Shown here: piece after piece, positions 48,001 through 61,237 of the stretch
How the letters are laid out: each line of letters opens with the position of its first letter
Position numbering within the stretch: the stretch's first letter is position 1
Assembly (NCBI GenBank): GCA_012934845.2
Contig: WNNJ02002114.1
Coordinates: 119,835-183,834 of the forward strand
Direction of reading: 5' to 3'
Origin: Pomphorhynchus laevis
Taxonomy: Eukaryota; Acanthocephala; Palaeacanthocephala; Echinorhynchida; Pomphorhynchidae
DNA length: 64,000 bases
Position numbers and translations under genes: made by a program
The notes under the pieces: model-generated
The model's input: the letters and a program-made list of their open reading frames with translations, nothing else
The model's database searches: none
Told to the model about the DNA's origin: nothing

Positions 48001-48199
48001 AGTCAATAAAAAAGATAACCTACTCTGCACTGTCGATACACTGAACTTAGTTTTAGTTCAGTTGGCTTTTAATGCGTTGTATCAAGAAAATGTATATGCT
48101 TCTAGACTAGACTAGTGGTAACAGCTTGAGTGCTTGATGCAAATGCTGCTGAGCAATGTTTCTGAGTACTTCTCAGTCCGAGTTCGCCAATTTTTAAGG

Positions 48200-48470
48200 G
48201 AAGTTCAGTTTAAGACTTTCAAGAGCGCGCATAATAAAACGATTTGAAATTTTAGGGAATACCTGTATAATATTATACAGGTATAATAAAATACCTTGAT
48301 ATTATACCTGGATAATATTATAGGGTATAATATAAAACAATGATAATATTTAGGAAAGTTAAGTTTGACACTTTGCTTGAATAGATATTTGAGCTGATGC
48401 AATGATTTCAAGTGTGCGCGTAATAAAACGATTTGAAATTTTAGGGAATACATGGATAATATATAGCTTA
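48200..48470. repeat. Direct repeat with a 24-bp perfect palindrome
   Basis: CGATTTGAAATTTTAGGGAA and flanks occur at about 48217-48272 and 48408-48455. Between them TACCTGTATAAT/ATTATACAGGTA (48260-48283) is a perfect palindrome. Confidence 0.75.
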
Positions 48471-48485
48471 TGAATTTTAGGACAA

Positions 48486-48768
48486 AGAATTTAATTTAAA
48501 ACCACTTTATGTCTATATGAATAAAATACTTAAAGTAATTAAAGCACCCTTCAAAAAATATTGTATGGTATAAAACACTATTACAGTATTAATTCTACAA
48601 AAGAATTTTTAGAACAGACAAAAGGAATGAATTTTCAAAATATAAATACATACGATTTTAGTAAGCTTTATACAAATCTAGATTTAGTAGATATTAAAGA
48701 AGCGTTAGTAAAATTAATTAATCGTATATTCGGAAAAATATATAATACCGATTCAAACGAAACTCTTA

Positions 48769-48834
<66 letters not shown>

Positions 48835-48916
48835 TAGATTATTTATTCAAACCAGCTCCGGGATCCTTTGACGGATACTTGTATATATTAATACTCGGAT
48901 TTTAAGTCAAACCGGA

Positions 48917-48989
<73 letters not shown>

Positions 48990-49900
48990 ATAATAACTAT
49001 AACGCCTATCTAACAAAAATAAAACCATCAAGTAAATATTAATATACGGATAAAATTGAATAAATAGAATCCTTGAATATTTTGATAAATCAAAATTATT
49101 TAAAAGTAGGGACATCTATATTTAGACAAGTAAAAGGTGTTAAAATGGGAGGTAATAGTAGCCCAATTATAGCTTACTTATTTTTAAGCTTTATATGATA
49201 TAATTTGTTCACAACTGTGTAAAAATAAATCAAAACTATTTAAATATATGAAATATATGTTTCGATACATTGATGATATATGTGTTTTTAATTCTAATAA
49301 TTTTTATTCAATTAGTGAACAAATTTATCCAGAAAACCTTATTCTTAACAAAACCAATATTAATGATAAAGAAGGTGTATATCTAGATATGAACATTAAA
49401 TTAATATCAATTTAAACTACTATTAATTTATATCGTAAAGATGGTATATTTAAATGCACAAGAAACATATTTTTGCATGAGCATTCATGCATACCATATA
49501 ATATAATATATAATACAATAAATAATGAAATTTCAAGAATTGCAACAATATGTAATGATATTGGCTTTCTTCAAAATCATTTAAATAATTTAATAGATAC
49601 ATATTTTAAACTATGTTACTATAAAATAACATCAAACAGAAAATAGTAAAATATATAAATCAACACAATAATATAAAGAATAAATTTAAACTCTTAAGTG
49701 GCAAATTTTTATGGATGGATAATAAATAATATACTTTGTATTAGAATAAGATACTATATAATCAAACTTAAGCAGAGGAAATACATCATTAGTATGTATT
49801 TGGCCCCGCTGCTATGTTGGGTAGAGAAGTTAGGGGCCGAAATCTGATAGCATAGCAGTTCCTCCTGATGACCTCTAATCCTTTTCTGATACATAGTTTG
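48486..49900 (+). mobile_element. Naiad-like element piece N2 (reverse transcriptase and tail)
   Basis: Homologous to 5535-6740 of N1: GMNFQNINTYDFS, FRQVKGVKMGGNSSPII, FRYIDDICVFN and the structured tail are readable. It is broken in several places and split by a 215-bp (AT)n-bounded insert at 48771-48986. Confidence 0.85.
48771..48986. repeat. (AT)n tracts bounding a ~90-bp unit inside N2
   Basis: Sixty bases of AT repeat, then a 90-bp unit (48830-48920, AGTTTAGATTATTTATTC to AAACCGGAAATAAT), then about 68 bases of AT repeat. It splits the Naiad-like reverse transcriptase. Confidence 0.85.
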
Positions 49901-51524
49901 TTATTTATTAGTCAATTCATAAAAACGACTTTTATTTTAAATTTCAATTTTTCATTTTAACTTGATTTAAATTATAAATATCTTATAACAATTATTTATT
50001 TTATTATTTATATAATTGGATAAAGAATATCAGTTAGAATAGATAATTGGCAAAATAAGATTCCGAAAGATTTAGAAATTCTATGGAATTTATTATATAG
50101 AATTTATTTGCGAAGAACAAGAAATTTTTTTTACAATTTCGCAATTTTAAATAGTAGAATATTTTCAATAAAATAAAATCCTGGGATGCTTTATATTTTA
50201 TTTTTAATAAAATATAATAGTGGAATGTTTTACCGTTCCTGTGATGAAATTAGTGGAAGTTTATACAATAGTTAATGGCTGAACTGAAATAAATTTTCCT
50301 ATAAGTGAATTTAAGTAAGCAAATTTAAGATGATAAAGTAAACGTTTTTAAGATGAATTGATAAATCGCAGCAAATTATGTTGTAAAGCAAAATAAATTA
50401 AATATTAATCTTACGTATAAATGATTGATAACCGCTAACCGATATTGCATACATGAGACCAATGAAACTGGAAATTTTAAACATTTCGAAAACTTGATGG
50501 ATTGAAATTTCACTTTGAGATTTTTTCGAATTTTGCTACATTTATATAATCGCATTGACTCATTGATTGATATTTTAATAATACCACAATGAGTTTATTA
50601 ATCACAATAATTTTCATATCTCAATAGTAGCTAACAAAAACATAGAATACTGTAAATAATTATTTGTTGCAAAATATTCAAGTAAGGAACACGCTTGTAA
50701 ATATTTTTGTTTTGTAAAATAAAAACATGTTGTACAAAATAATAGGGTGTCTACTATAGTATGAAATTGCTAAATTGTGTGAATTAAAATAGCAATGATT
50801 TTAATACCATGATCTTAAATTTTTAAATCAATTCAGCAACTGACATTATAGATAGATAAAATAACACACAGTGTTTTGTTACAGATATTTTAAATGTACA
50901 ACATTCATTATTACCGTTTTATTCATTAGAGGCTAAATACATTCATTGATAGAGTCCATTGTGTGTGCATGGACTATTGTGTACACAATACCTATTGTGT
51001 ACACAATAGGTATTGTAATAACCACACGCCATTTATTTTTCTGCATGAATTCGCTGAAACTGATTCCTCAAAATTTTTAATTTTAGCTGCAAACATAACA
51101 TAATTCATAAATGATATATCATACCTTGGTAAAAATTCAATTTTTTATGCTTTATAATACAATTTTATTTAATACAATCTCAGAAGAAGTAAAAATATCC
51201 CAAAACTTTTATCTATATTTAAATTTATAAGAATTACTTAAAAATATCTGCGCATATTAACCGCTCAATAAACCATAACTTCAAATATTAGATAGATCAA
51301 TTGAAAATGAATAAATTGAAAAACAAAATTGAAAATCCTTTTAAATAATTGTATTCCAGTGTGACTACTGTGCTATACGGTAACCGTTGGCAAAATATAT
51401 TTTACTCAACACTGGGCAAAAGGCACAAATGCTTAAATTTTTAATTTATTCATCACAGAATTAAATTTAAATATAAAAAATACTGAAAATACTGTAGAAA
51501 ACAAAAGTAACGATTAATTTTTCA
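49901..51524. other. AT-rich stretch with palindromes
   Basis: No gene seen; the only clear structures are the tandem palindromes at 50975-51008. From 51360 the sequence is an inverted relative of 28560-28720. Confidence 0.5.
50975..51008. repeat. Two tandem 16-bp perfect palindromes
   Basis: TATTGTGTACACAATA occurs at 50975-50990 and again at 50993-51008. They could bind a dimeric protein or be a chance or element-end structure. Confidence 0.65.
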
Positions 51525-53350
51525 TTATTTAATAATTTTTAATGTTAAAACTATCATAATGATTATACAAAGTACATTGCGTGGTTTCGTTTCAAACATT
51601 ATATTACTGATTTAAAATTTATTGATTTAAATAATAGAAATTTAACTAATTTAAGACTAAAATGTTAAATATAACCATTAGAATGGTCAATGAATTATTT
51701 TTGAGCACAAACAAACCAAAAGACATTTATACATTTAAATATGAATGATCTTATTTCAAATATTTATAGATTAATTATTTTATATTTTTAATATTAATAT
51801 TTTATATTTATGTCATTATATAAAGTGCATAATATCTTAAAACTAAACGTTTTAGTTGCAAAAATTAAAAAAATTAAAATTGTTTATTATTGAAAATATT
51901 AATTAATTGATTAAATTAATATTTATGTATTAATAAAAATATTAATTAAAACATCCCATTATTATTTTGAAAATGAATAAATTAAAAAACAAAATTGAAA
52001 ATGATAGAATGTTAAAAATCTTTTCTTTATTTAGGTTTCAAAAAATCTTTTTTGAAATATATTCATTTAAAGAAATATACTCATTTTAAAGTCGAAATTT
52101 AAAAAAATAGCAGAATGGATACAAGTTTATTATTAAAAATGTATTTATTTTGAATTCGGAATTTTTAAATCAAATCATTTTGAAATTTTAAGCGCATCAA
52201 TAATAAACTTGTTATCTGTTTATACAAATTTGAATTTATTTTAAATATTTAAACTTTTAATATCAAATTCATTCATGTATTATATTATTCATGTATAATA
52301 CGATTTATTGTAATTTCTTATATTACGAAATTTACATTTATTAATTATTAATTTATTTCTTTATATGATTTTGGATTTGGTTCCTAGAAATATATTCATT
52401 TTAAAGTCGAATTTAAAAATATCAAACAAAAATATTTTTAAACAAAACATTTTGAAATTTTAAGCGCATCAATAATAAACTTGTTATCTGTTTATACAAA
52501 TTTAAATTTATTTTAAATATTTAAACTTTTAATATCAAATTCATTCATGTATTATATTATTCATGTATAATACGATTTATTGTAATTTCTTATATTACGA
52601 AATTTACATTTATTAATTATTAATTTATTTCTTTATATGATTTTGGATTTGGTTCCTAGAAATATATTCATTTTAAAGTCGAATTAAAAAATATCAAACA
52701 AAAATATTTTTAAACAAAACATTTTGAAATTTTAAGCGCATCAATAATAAACTTGATTTAAATTACTATTCACGTGAAATTACTATTGAATGTGAAATTA
52801 CTATTTCACGTTCCGCTGGCCGTTTTGCCCGTCATTCAATGCTGAACAGCATAGTTCAAGATGCGCTAATAAAGCTCAATATTTTTAAACAAAACATTTT
52901 GAAATTTTAAGCGCATCAATAATAAAAGTGAAACATATCTTGTAGAAAATATGATCAGATGACAAACTTGTTATCTGATTATATAGATTTGAATGTATAT
53001 TTAATCTTTAAACTTTTAATATCAAATTCGTTGATATTTAGTTTATTAATTGACTACCAAACAAATTTATTCTATATTTCAATCTGGTTATAAATTATTC
53101 ATTTTATAATATCGTTTTTCGAATGCATTAATTTTATTAGAAATATGGTATTTTATTTTATAAAAATATAATGCTAATTATATTCATTAATTTAAATAAT
53201 TATAATTAAATTTAATTATTGTGGTTTTAGTTTTAACTAGAACAATATATACTTTACTTTCTATATATAAACAAATTTGATCCTGAATAAGGATATTAAT
53301 CCATTATTACGTAAAGTTAAACATATCTTATAGAAAATATGGTCATGTTA
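51525..53350 (+). repeat. 1.83 kb direct duplication, copy 1
   Basis: Nearly identical to 57569-59394, including the nested 272-bp tandem repeat. Both copies end at GGTCATGTTACATT, after which the flanks differ. An older inverted relative is at 27230-28900, and part recurs at 8800-9460. Confidence 0.88.
52176..52760 (+). repeat. 272-bp tandem repeat, two full units and a partial third
   Basis: Units start at CATTTTGAAATTTTAAGCGC at 52176, 52448 and 52720. The third stops after about 38 bp, is followed by a 120-bp unrelated and more GC-rich insert (52758-52878, with GAAATTACTATT repeats) and then resumes. The array is copied at 58225-58960. Confidence 0.85.
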
Positions 53351-54589
53351 CATTATCGTTTTTTGAATGTATTTAATAGATGGAAAGTAGTTTTTTATTT
53401 TAGTTTATTTTGTTTTGTTTCTCATTAGTTAAACGATTTGAATTTTCAATTGGTACATGTATTTATTTCATTAATAATAATTATAATTATTAATTAAGAA
53501 TTAATTAATAATTTAAATATAATTTATAATTAATTATTAATAATTATTACTATTTATATTATAAAACTATTTTTCTCTTATGTTTATGGAATAAAAAGTC
53601 AGTCAATGATTACATTCTCTCCGATCGCAGTTTTAAAAGACATTCCTTATTATATGCTCTATTTTCTAGAAAATAATGAGTAGACAAAGGCGACCGAACG
53701 TTTCTACATTTACCGAATTCAATTTGTGAAAAGCTAATCCGATAAATACGGCTAATTATAAATAATTAGCATTATTGATAATGTGATAATGATTCCATTA
53801 TCACATGGGAGCAATCCATTTTATCTTTTATATATAGATTATTTAATATCGTTGACCCATTTTAACTGTTATATGTTTTAACTTTTGTTACTAAATAGAA
53901 AAGCCGTTATTTTATTAAATAGCCATTGAGCAATTGTTATTCCTAGTTTGTCGATAGAAAGTTTCTTTTATTAAGCTACAACAAAAATTGTCATGCGCAT
54001 TATATATCTATAATTAAATAATCTAGAATGCATTTTATAAAACGAATCCATGTAATTCTAGTTTCGTTGTATCTAACTTAATGATATAAGTGTTTAATGC
54101 ATACATAATCCGCTAATCAACGGTTTTATTTAAGCTGCTTAAAACATTAAAGATATTTTTGCATTTAACTCATGGTTCTAAATTAAAATTAGTTTTAAAT
54201 TAAGCTTTACTTCAATACAGTCTTCAAGTTAAGCTTTTGCTTGAATGTAAATTTTACAACTCAAGGTTTATAAATTTAGATTGACAAATATATTTTGTAG
54301 ACAAGCAATGAGTTCGAACGAAGAAGATGCAACTGTTTTTGCTAAAATCATTGATGACGCAGTAACTGTAATTTAACATTTATAATAGAATGATGTTTAA
54401 TTCCATGCATTAGAATTAAGATTTGAGATCATCAGAATGAACTGCTATGTTATCTAGTTTCAGCCCTATTCATCAAATCAGCATAGAAGTGGGTCAAATA
54501 CATAATAATGATGGATACGAATTTAGACAAAAATGGCTAGTCGCATATAGATGGTACAAAAATAATTGAGGTAAAGCGAAGGATATCAC

Positions 54590-55320
54590 AACGGAGGCAA
54601 TGTCAGTGGTTCAAGATTAATACGAGTTCTCCCATTCACAACCTGAAAATTTTGAATCGTTAAATTCTTTTCGTCTTGAGCCAGGGTTTGCTTTAAAGTC
54701 ACCTTGCAATCACGCAATCGTTGCCGCTCTACCACATCGTGATCTTACAGTATTCGTACCAGAGAGCCCCGTAAATGAAATGAATTTCGAAGAATTAAAC
54801 TAGTTGATTTACCGTCTTTTAAAACAGCTTTCAGTAATCGAGGGCGATTTCTACCATCTACTTTCTTCCAAATACGAAAAAGTGAGACAATTCTGATACC
54901 GGAAATGAGATCCAATGAAACATCTATGAGGACTAATAATAGTAAAGTGCGAACCTGTAATAAACAATCATTTAAGCGTTGTTGACCATTTATGAAAGAG
55001 GACTCAGGGACATTTGCGAAGATTAGCGCATGGGAACGATCACGAATCCTTGAAATTTTTTAAGAGTTTTGAGTGTGCTGTGACAAGCAACCTAGCTTAA
55101 TAGAAGGGTCATTACATTGAAGGTCACATGAATTTTTGGATGATACTTCAGAGTTTTGCAAGGTGCATGCAGGTTCATCGAGTGATAATTCACCCGATGA
55201 ACGTTCTTCGAGTGATAATTCACCCGATGAACGTTCTTCGACGTAATCAGTTGAGGAACTCAGTATGGTATTAGCTATCACAGCATATCTATACCTTTTG
55301 CTTTCCCGTTATTTATACAA
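54590..55320 (-). pseudogene. LINE ORF1-like remnant, copy 2
   Basis: The same remnant as at 1960-2640, with a 27-bp tandem duplication (ERSSGELSL twice) at about 55177-55230 that the other two copies lack. Confidence 0.55.
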
Positions 55321-55867
55321 GGTAGACAGTTGAATTTGGTCTGATCACCGACACTTTGATTTCATTGAACTAGTAAATTCATTAATATCAATTAATTTAA
55401 TTAATTAATCTGATCAATTAATTTGATAAATAAATTTGTCAAATTTTATTTAATTCCAGTTTTTAATATTTTTATCGAATAGCAAAAATGCTTACACTTT
55501 AATTATTGTATTTTTTATTTTTAAAATCAGAACAAATCTAAGAATTTTAAAACTGTCAGGGACTTAGCTACTTTTTCCTAAACTTTTCAATTGACACTTT
55601 ATAGATTATGATTTTTAGTGACTAAATGACTTTCATGCGATTATTCAATAAATAATCGCATGGTTTTTTTAAACGAAATGACTCGATATGGCACTAATGC
55701 AAGCATTTCATTTTCACCATTTATTTATCTCATTTTAAAACAAGTTGTGCCTGTTTATTTATTGCCATTATTCATTTTGCTTTAGTATTCAACAACAAAA
55801 TTTCTTCACAAGATAAAATATAAACAAGATTTTTCCTGTTAACCATTGATCAGGTGTCGGGTCGTGA

Positions 55868-56071
55868 ATGCAGTATATGAACATAACTACTCCAGACATC
55901 GATATCCTGGCAACAGACTATAGGTCACTTTCCGATATCTCAAGGCGGTCTTCGGCCAGTTTCGAAATCTCTCAACCTGTATCGAGGTCTAGCTCGAGGT
56001 CTCTTTCCAGAGAGTCCGGCCTTTATGAATCAGCAGAGAACTATGTAGATTTACTTGTGTCAGTGTGTTAA
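55868..56071 (+). CDS. Open 67-codon Ser-rich frame (copy C)
   Basis: Second copy of the 3186-3389 frame, same length and stop. Ile replaces Arg at residue 6 and Arg replaces Gln in the RQSS/RRSS step. Confidence 0.35.
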   Translation: MQYMNITTPDIDILATDYRSLSDISRRSSASFEISQPVSRSSSRSLSRESGLYESAENYVDLLVSVC

Positions 56072-56398
56072 GGTAAAATTAATGAGTTCACGCTAATAAC
56101 GAGTCCCATAAGGACGAAACATATGTCTAGCGTTGTGTTCGTTGATGTAGTTCATAGATGTAGTACGTTCCCAGTTTTAATCGTAAACATCTTGAATGTG
56201 TATATTGCAATGAAAATATTACCGCTGCCTTGGATCCTCAGAGAATCAATAAATAAATTAGAGATTTGATTCAACCAGGACTGTCTATTACACTTATCTG
56301 CTTCTCTATGCATTATTGGTTATATATGCATTATTGGTTACGACTTTACCATTATTTTTTCTTATTTTTAAACAAGTTTGATGAATTATTAATTATTT

Positions 56399-57568
56399 AA
56401 AAAGGGAGAAGTTTGCATCCCAAGGTGTTTACACTTTAAAATGTAAACTGCTTAACGTGATCACGTTTAAGAGACCGGATAATGGCCGATAAAAAGGTCG
56501 CGTAGCGCATGGAATGAAGGTGGTAGATCTTTATAGTTCTTGTTCCAACCTGCAACCGCCTTAAACAGGGCAGCTTCCTGTCAGATGCTGCTGGATGGCC
56601 CGTTGTAAGTTTAGTCTGAGTCAACTAAACTAGGTGGCGACACCGAAAAAGCAACGTTAAAAATTATGACTTAAAAGTTACATGTACTCTACCAGATTGG
56701 AAAAATACGTAAGTACTCATGATTTTAATTTTAGATCTTTTAAATGTAACAGAAAAAATTGTATAGTTTGTGATGTTATAAATAATAATAATTGTATTGT
56801 AAGTAATACGACAAACAAATATTTTTCATTAAATATTAATAATAATTGTAACTGCAATACCGCAGGTGTAGTGTATCTAATACAATGCACATGTGGATTG
56901 CAATATATAGGAAAAACATATCAAATGTTAAAAACTAGGTTTAGGCAACACGTATATAATATACAGCATAATAGTCAAACTATATTTTATAAACATATGA
57001 GATTAATAGGACATGATATAAAAAACTGAATATTATTTATTTTAGAACATATTATCGAAGAAAACATATCAATATTAAATCAAAAACTATTAGAAAAAGA
57101 AGAATTTTGGATTAAAACGCTTAATTCCATGTACCCATTAGGATTGAATGGCGTGGTACAAGGAATTGGCAGAAGTAGTATAATACATAATAAACAACTA
57201 TATTATAATAATCCGGTTAAACGCAAACCAAGAAGTCATGGTGATAAAAGGAATAAGAAAAATAGAGTTAAAAATATTAAAAAATATATGTATATAAGTG
57301 AACAATTAGAAATATTAAAACAACTTTTAAGTGATAATAAGCTGAAAGATCTTTATGTAAATATAAGAAGTTATTCTAAAGATATCATATGTTCAATAAA
57401 TCAAAAATTAATTAACGACTATGATAGGCTAAGTTGTATAATAGGCAGTTATTGTAATACAAAATACTATAATCGTACAATAAATGTTAATAATAACAAT
57501 AGAAAATATACAATATAAAGAACCATATAAAATATATTAATAAATGTATAGATAACATAAATATAGCC
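56399..57568 (+). mobile_element. Naiad-like element piece N3 (leader and GIY-YIG half)
   Basis: Leader, GIY-YIG domain (VVYLIQC, LQYIGKTYQMLKTRFRQH) and the following region up to NVNNNNRKYT, homologous to N1 3690-4725. It has one interruption in the GIY-YIG frame. It extends about 100 bp further 5' than N1, so N1 may be slightly 5' truncated. It stops abruptly at the 1.83 kb duplication. Confidence 0.85.
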
Positions 57569-59394
57569 TTTAATAATTTTTAGTGTTAAAACTATCATAA
57601 TGATTATACAAAGTACATTGCGTGGTTTCGTTTCAAACATTATATTACTGATTTAAAATTTATTGATTTAAATAATAGAAATTTAACTAATTTAAGACTA
57701 AAATGTTAAATATAACCATTAGAATGGTCAATGAATTATTTTTGAGCACAAACAAACCAAAAGACATTTATACATTTAAATATGAATGATCTTATTTCAA
57801 ATATTTATAGATTAATTATTTTATATTTTTAATATTAATATTTTATATTTATGTCATTATATAAAGTGCATAATATCTTAAAACTAAACGTTTTAGTTGC
57901 AAAAATTAAAAAAATTAAAATGGTTTATTATTGAAAATATTAATTAATTGATTAAATTAATATTTATGTATTAATAAAAATATTAATTAAAACATCCCAT
58001 TATTATTTTGAAAATGAATAAATTAAAAAACAAAATTGAAAATGATAGAATGTTAAAAATCTTTTCTTTATTTAGGTTTCAAAAAATCTTTTTTGAAATA
58101 TATTCATTTAAAGAAATATACTCATTTTAAAGTCGAAATTTAAAAAAATAGCAGAATGGATACAAGTTTATTATTAAAAATGTATTTATTTTGAATTCGG
58201 AATTTTTAAATCAAATCATTTTGAAATTTTAAGCGCATCAATAATAAACTTGTTATCTGTTTATACAAATTTGAATTTATTTTAAATATTTAAACTTCTA
58301 ATATCAAATTCATTCATGTATTATATTATTCATGTATAATACGATTTATTGTAATTTCTTATATTACGAAATTTACATTTATTAATTATTAATTTATTTC
58401 TTTATATGATTTTGGATTTGGTTCCTAGAAATATATTCATTTTAAAGTCGAATTTAAAAATATCAAACAAAAATATTTTTAAACAAAACATTTTGAAATT
58501 TTAAGCGCATCAATAATAAACTTGTTATCTGTTTATACAAATTTAAATTTATTTTAAATATTTAAACTTCTAATATCAAATTCATTCATGTATTATATTA
58601 TTCATGTATAATACGATTTATTGTAATTTCTTATATTACGAAATTTACATTTATTAATTATTAATTTATTTCTTTATATGATTTTGGATTTGGTTCCTAG
58701 AAATATATTCATTTTAAAGTCGAATTTAAAAATATCAAACAAAAATATTTTTAAACAAAACATTTTGAAATTTTAAGCGCATCAATAATAAACTTGATTT
58801 AAATTACTATTCACGTGAAATTACTATTGAATGTGAAATTACTATTTCACGTTCCGCTGGCCGTTTTGCCCGTCATTCAATGCTGAACAGCATAGTTCAA
58901 GATGCGCTAATAAAGCTCAATATTTTTAAACAAAACATTTTGAAATTTTAAGCGCATCAATAATAAAAGTGAAACATATCTTGTAGAAAATATGATCAGA
59001 TGACAAACTTGTTATCTGATTATATAGATTTGAATGTATATTTAATCTTTAAACTTTTAATATCAAATTCGTTGATATTTAGTTTATTAATTGACTACCA
59101 AACAAATTTATTCTATATTTCAATCTGGTTATAAATTATTCATTTTATAATATCGTTTTTCGAATGCATTAATTTTATTAGAAATATGGTATTTTATTTT
59201 ATAAAAATATAATGCTAATTATATTCATTAATTTAAATAATTATAATTAAATTTAATTATTGTGGTTTTAGTTTTGACTAGAACAATATATACTTTACTT
59301 TCTATATATAAACAAATTTGATCCTGAATAAGGATATTAATCCATTATTACGTAAAGTTAAACATATCTTATAGAAAATATGGTCATGTTACAT
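57569..59394 (+). repeat. 1.83 kb direct duplication, copy 2
   Basis: Second copy of the 51525-53350 block. Its left edge interrupts a Naiad-like element piece (at about 57568) and its right edge abuts the 3' part of the other Penelope-like element. Confidence 0.88.
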
Positions 59395-60071
59395 TCATGG
59401 TGAAATGCAGCTGATTGGTCGTGTTATGAATGATAATCCATTTGGATAAAATGGTTTAATCATTCTTGATACTAAACTACTTACAATCTATTTGACCTGA
59501 GGAAGACCCCTAGAGGGTTAAAACGTTGCCACGAATAATTTGATTATCTTTGTCAGTTTCTTTTCCAGGAGTTCTTACGAAATTCGGCATTTATACTACA
59601 TGGTGTTGCTTGATAGACAGGTCTTCGATTCACGTCTTTTAATCACGATGGCACTTCTAGACGACCAATGAGTACTATATATATAAAGTTTTATTAAATA
59701 ATGTGTCTAGAGCTTGTGAACATATTTATACAGAATGAATATATTTTGGTATGTTATATATTTATATATATTTTGGTATGTCGACTTGTAATACCCGAAT
59801 AATTTACACAGCTAATTGTCAATATATAACATATATTTATTATATTTTAATATTCTATATATTAATATTTATTTTTTGCTTCGAAATTATTTATGGAAGG
59901 CATATCTTTAATTTATTGATTACTATATTTATCAACATTCAAAATATATCTGCTTAAAATAATAAATTTTAAGAGGTGTGCTTTACAAAACGTTGACGAC
60001 GCAATATGCAAATCCATAGATGCATCCTTGTCTAAATACGGTTTGTTATGCAGATTTGCTTCTTTGAATAG

Positions 60072-60182
60072 GATATTTTGTTTATAGAAAGATATGATTC
60101 ATGTCGTGATGAAAATTATAACGGATACCGATGTAGTATTGATCTCTTGAATGATGGAATGTGTTTCAACGGCAAATGTGTG
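60072..60182 (+). pseudogene. Duplicate of metalloprotease Cys-rich exon (copy D)
   Basis: An intact 37-codon copy of exon 11 starting DILFIERYDSCRDENYNGYR, with the same GAATAG acceptor and GTAAGC donor as the gene's own exon. It belongs to the inverted duplicate of the 29.4-32.9 kb interval and is followed by the exon 12 copy at 61120. Confidence 0.82.
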
Positions 60183-61119
60183 GTAAGCAAATTTATCAAA
60201 TCGTACACTCGTACTTTCTGGTTTAATTACAATATAAAATAAATAATTATTTTAAATACTTTTACAATGATGATATTATTTATTTCATAATTAATAATTA
60301 ATTTTTATAATTATTGATTAAGAATTAATTAATAAATTAAATATAATTTATAATTAATTTTTTATAATTATTACTATTTATATTATAAAACTATTTTTCT
60401 CTTATGTTTATGGAATAAAGAGTCAGTCAATGATTACATTCTCTCCGAACGCAATTTTAAAAGACATTCCTTATTATATGCTCTATTTTCTAGAAAATAA
60501 TGAGTAGACAAAGGCGACCGAACGTTTCTACATTTACCGAATTCAATTTGTGAAAAGCTAATGAGTTTAAATACTTTTTGAGTTTAAATACTTTCACAAT
60601 TATGATATTATTTATTTCATTAGTAATAATTAATTTTTATAATTATTAATTAAGAATAAATTAATAATTTAAATTTTATTTATAATAAATTATTAATAAT
60701 TATTACTATTTGCAGAACACGCAAATCTTTACAAAAATGTTTATATATTAAACTAGATTAACGAAAATATGTTTGCACTGCAAAGAACAACTTATTTCAT
60801 GTACTGTAAATGTAGTGAGAATTCATCGACCTTTTTTATTCACAGGCATTAAATATTACTGTCTTCTCAGGTAAATAGTTTTTAAAAAAGCGACTAGTCA
60901 AAATTGTGACAAGATATATTTTTATCTTCATTCACAGATATCGATTAGTTTTAGTTTCTACATAAAATTCTTTTAAATTAATTTTACTTCTAGAAATTTA
61001 ACAAATTCAGTGAATATGAAATTTCATTAGTGTTTATTAAATTTTAAAGATGTTTTAGTCCAAACACCTTAACATAGAAATTTAGATTTTTTAAAAACGC
61101 TTTCGCGCTTGTTTCTTAG

Positions 61120-61237
61120 CTTGCCAATTGCGATGGTGAATATTCGACACTTAATCCAAATCCTACAAAATTTTTTGATAATTGTTTAATTTGTAATGGA
61201 TAAAATGCAGATTGTGAATTTCATTCTCAGATGATTA
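61120..61237 (+). pseudogene. Broken duplicate of metalloprotease exon 12
   Basis: The sequence copies exon 12 (LANCDGEYS, NCLICNG) after a TTCTTAG acceptor. It carries an in-frame stop after NCLICNG and is cut off at ATGATT before the original donor, where another copy of the repeat block joins. It cannot act as an exon in its present form. Confidence 0.85.

Larger units (their letters stand above)
53465..56345 (+). repeat. Segmental duplication blocks 1+2, copy C
   Basis: This copy begins inside the intron part of block 1 (TTAATAATAATTATAATTATT...) and runs through block 2. It is closer to copy D (61255-64000) than to copy A, as shown by shared differences such as CATAACTAC for CAGAACTAC near 55890. 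Confidence 0.85.
59396..61237 (+). repeat. Inverted, internally deleted copy of 29.4-32.9 kb
   Basis: Positions 59396-59567 match the reverse complement of about 32705-32885, and 59568-61237 match the reverse complement of about 31069-29388. The 1.64 kb between 31070 and 32705, which holds three structured repeat modules, is absent. It carries exon copies 60072-60182 and 61120-61237. Confidence 0.85.

Noticed and set aside
48775-49115. Long poly-Ile-Tyr reading frames
   Set aside because: They are translations of (AT)n microsatellites.
56682-57029. UGA selenocysteine codon in the Naiad GIY-YIG frame, as described for some Naiads
   Set aside because: N3 is a truncated relic, N1 has an ordinary residue there, and no SECIS element was recognised; decay is the simpler reading.
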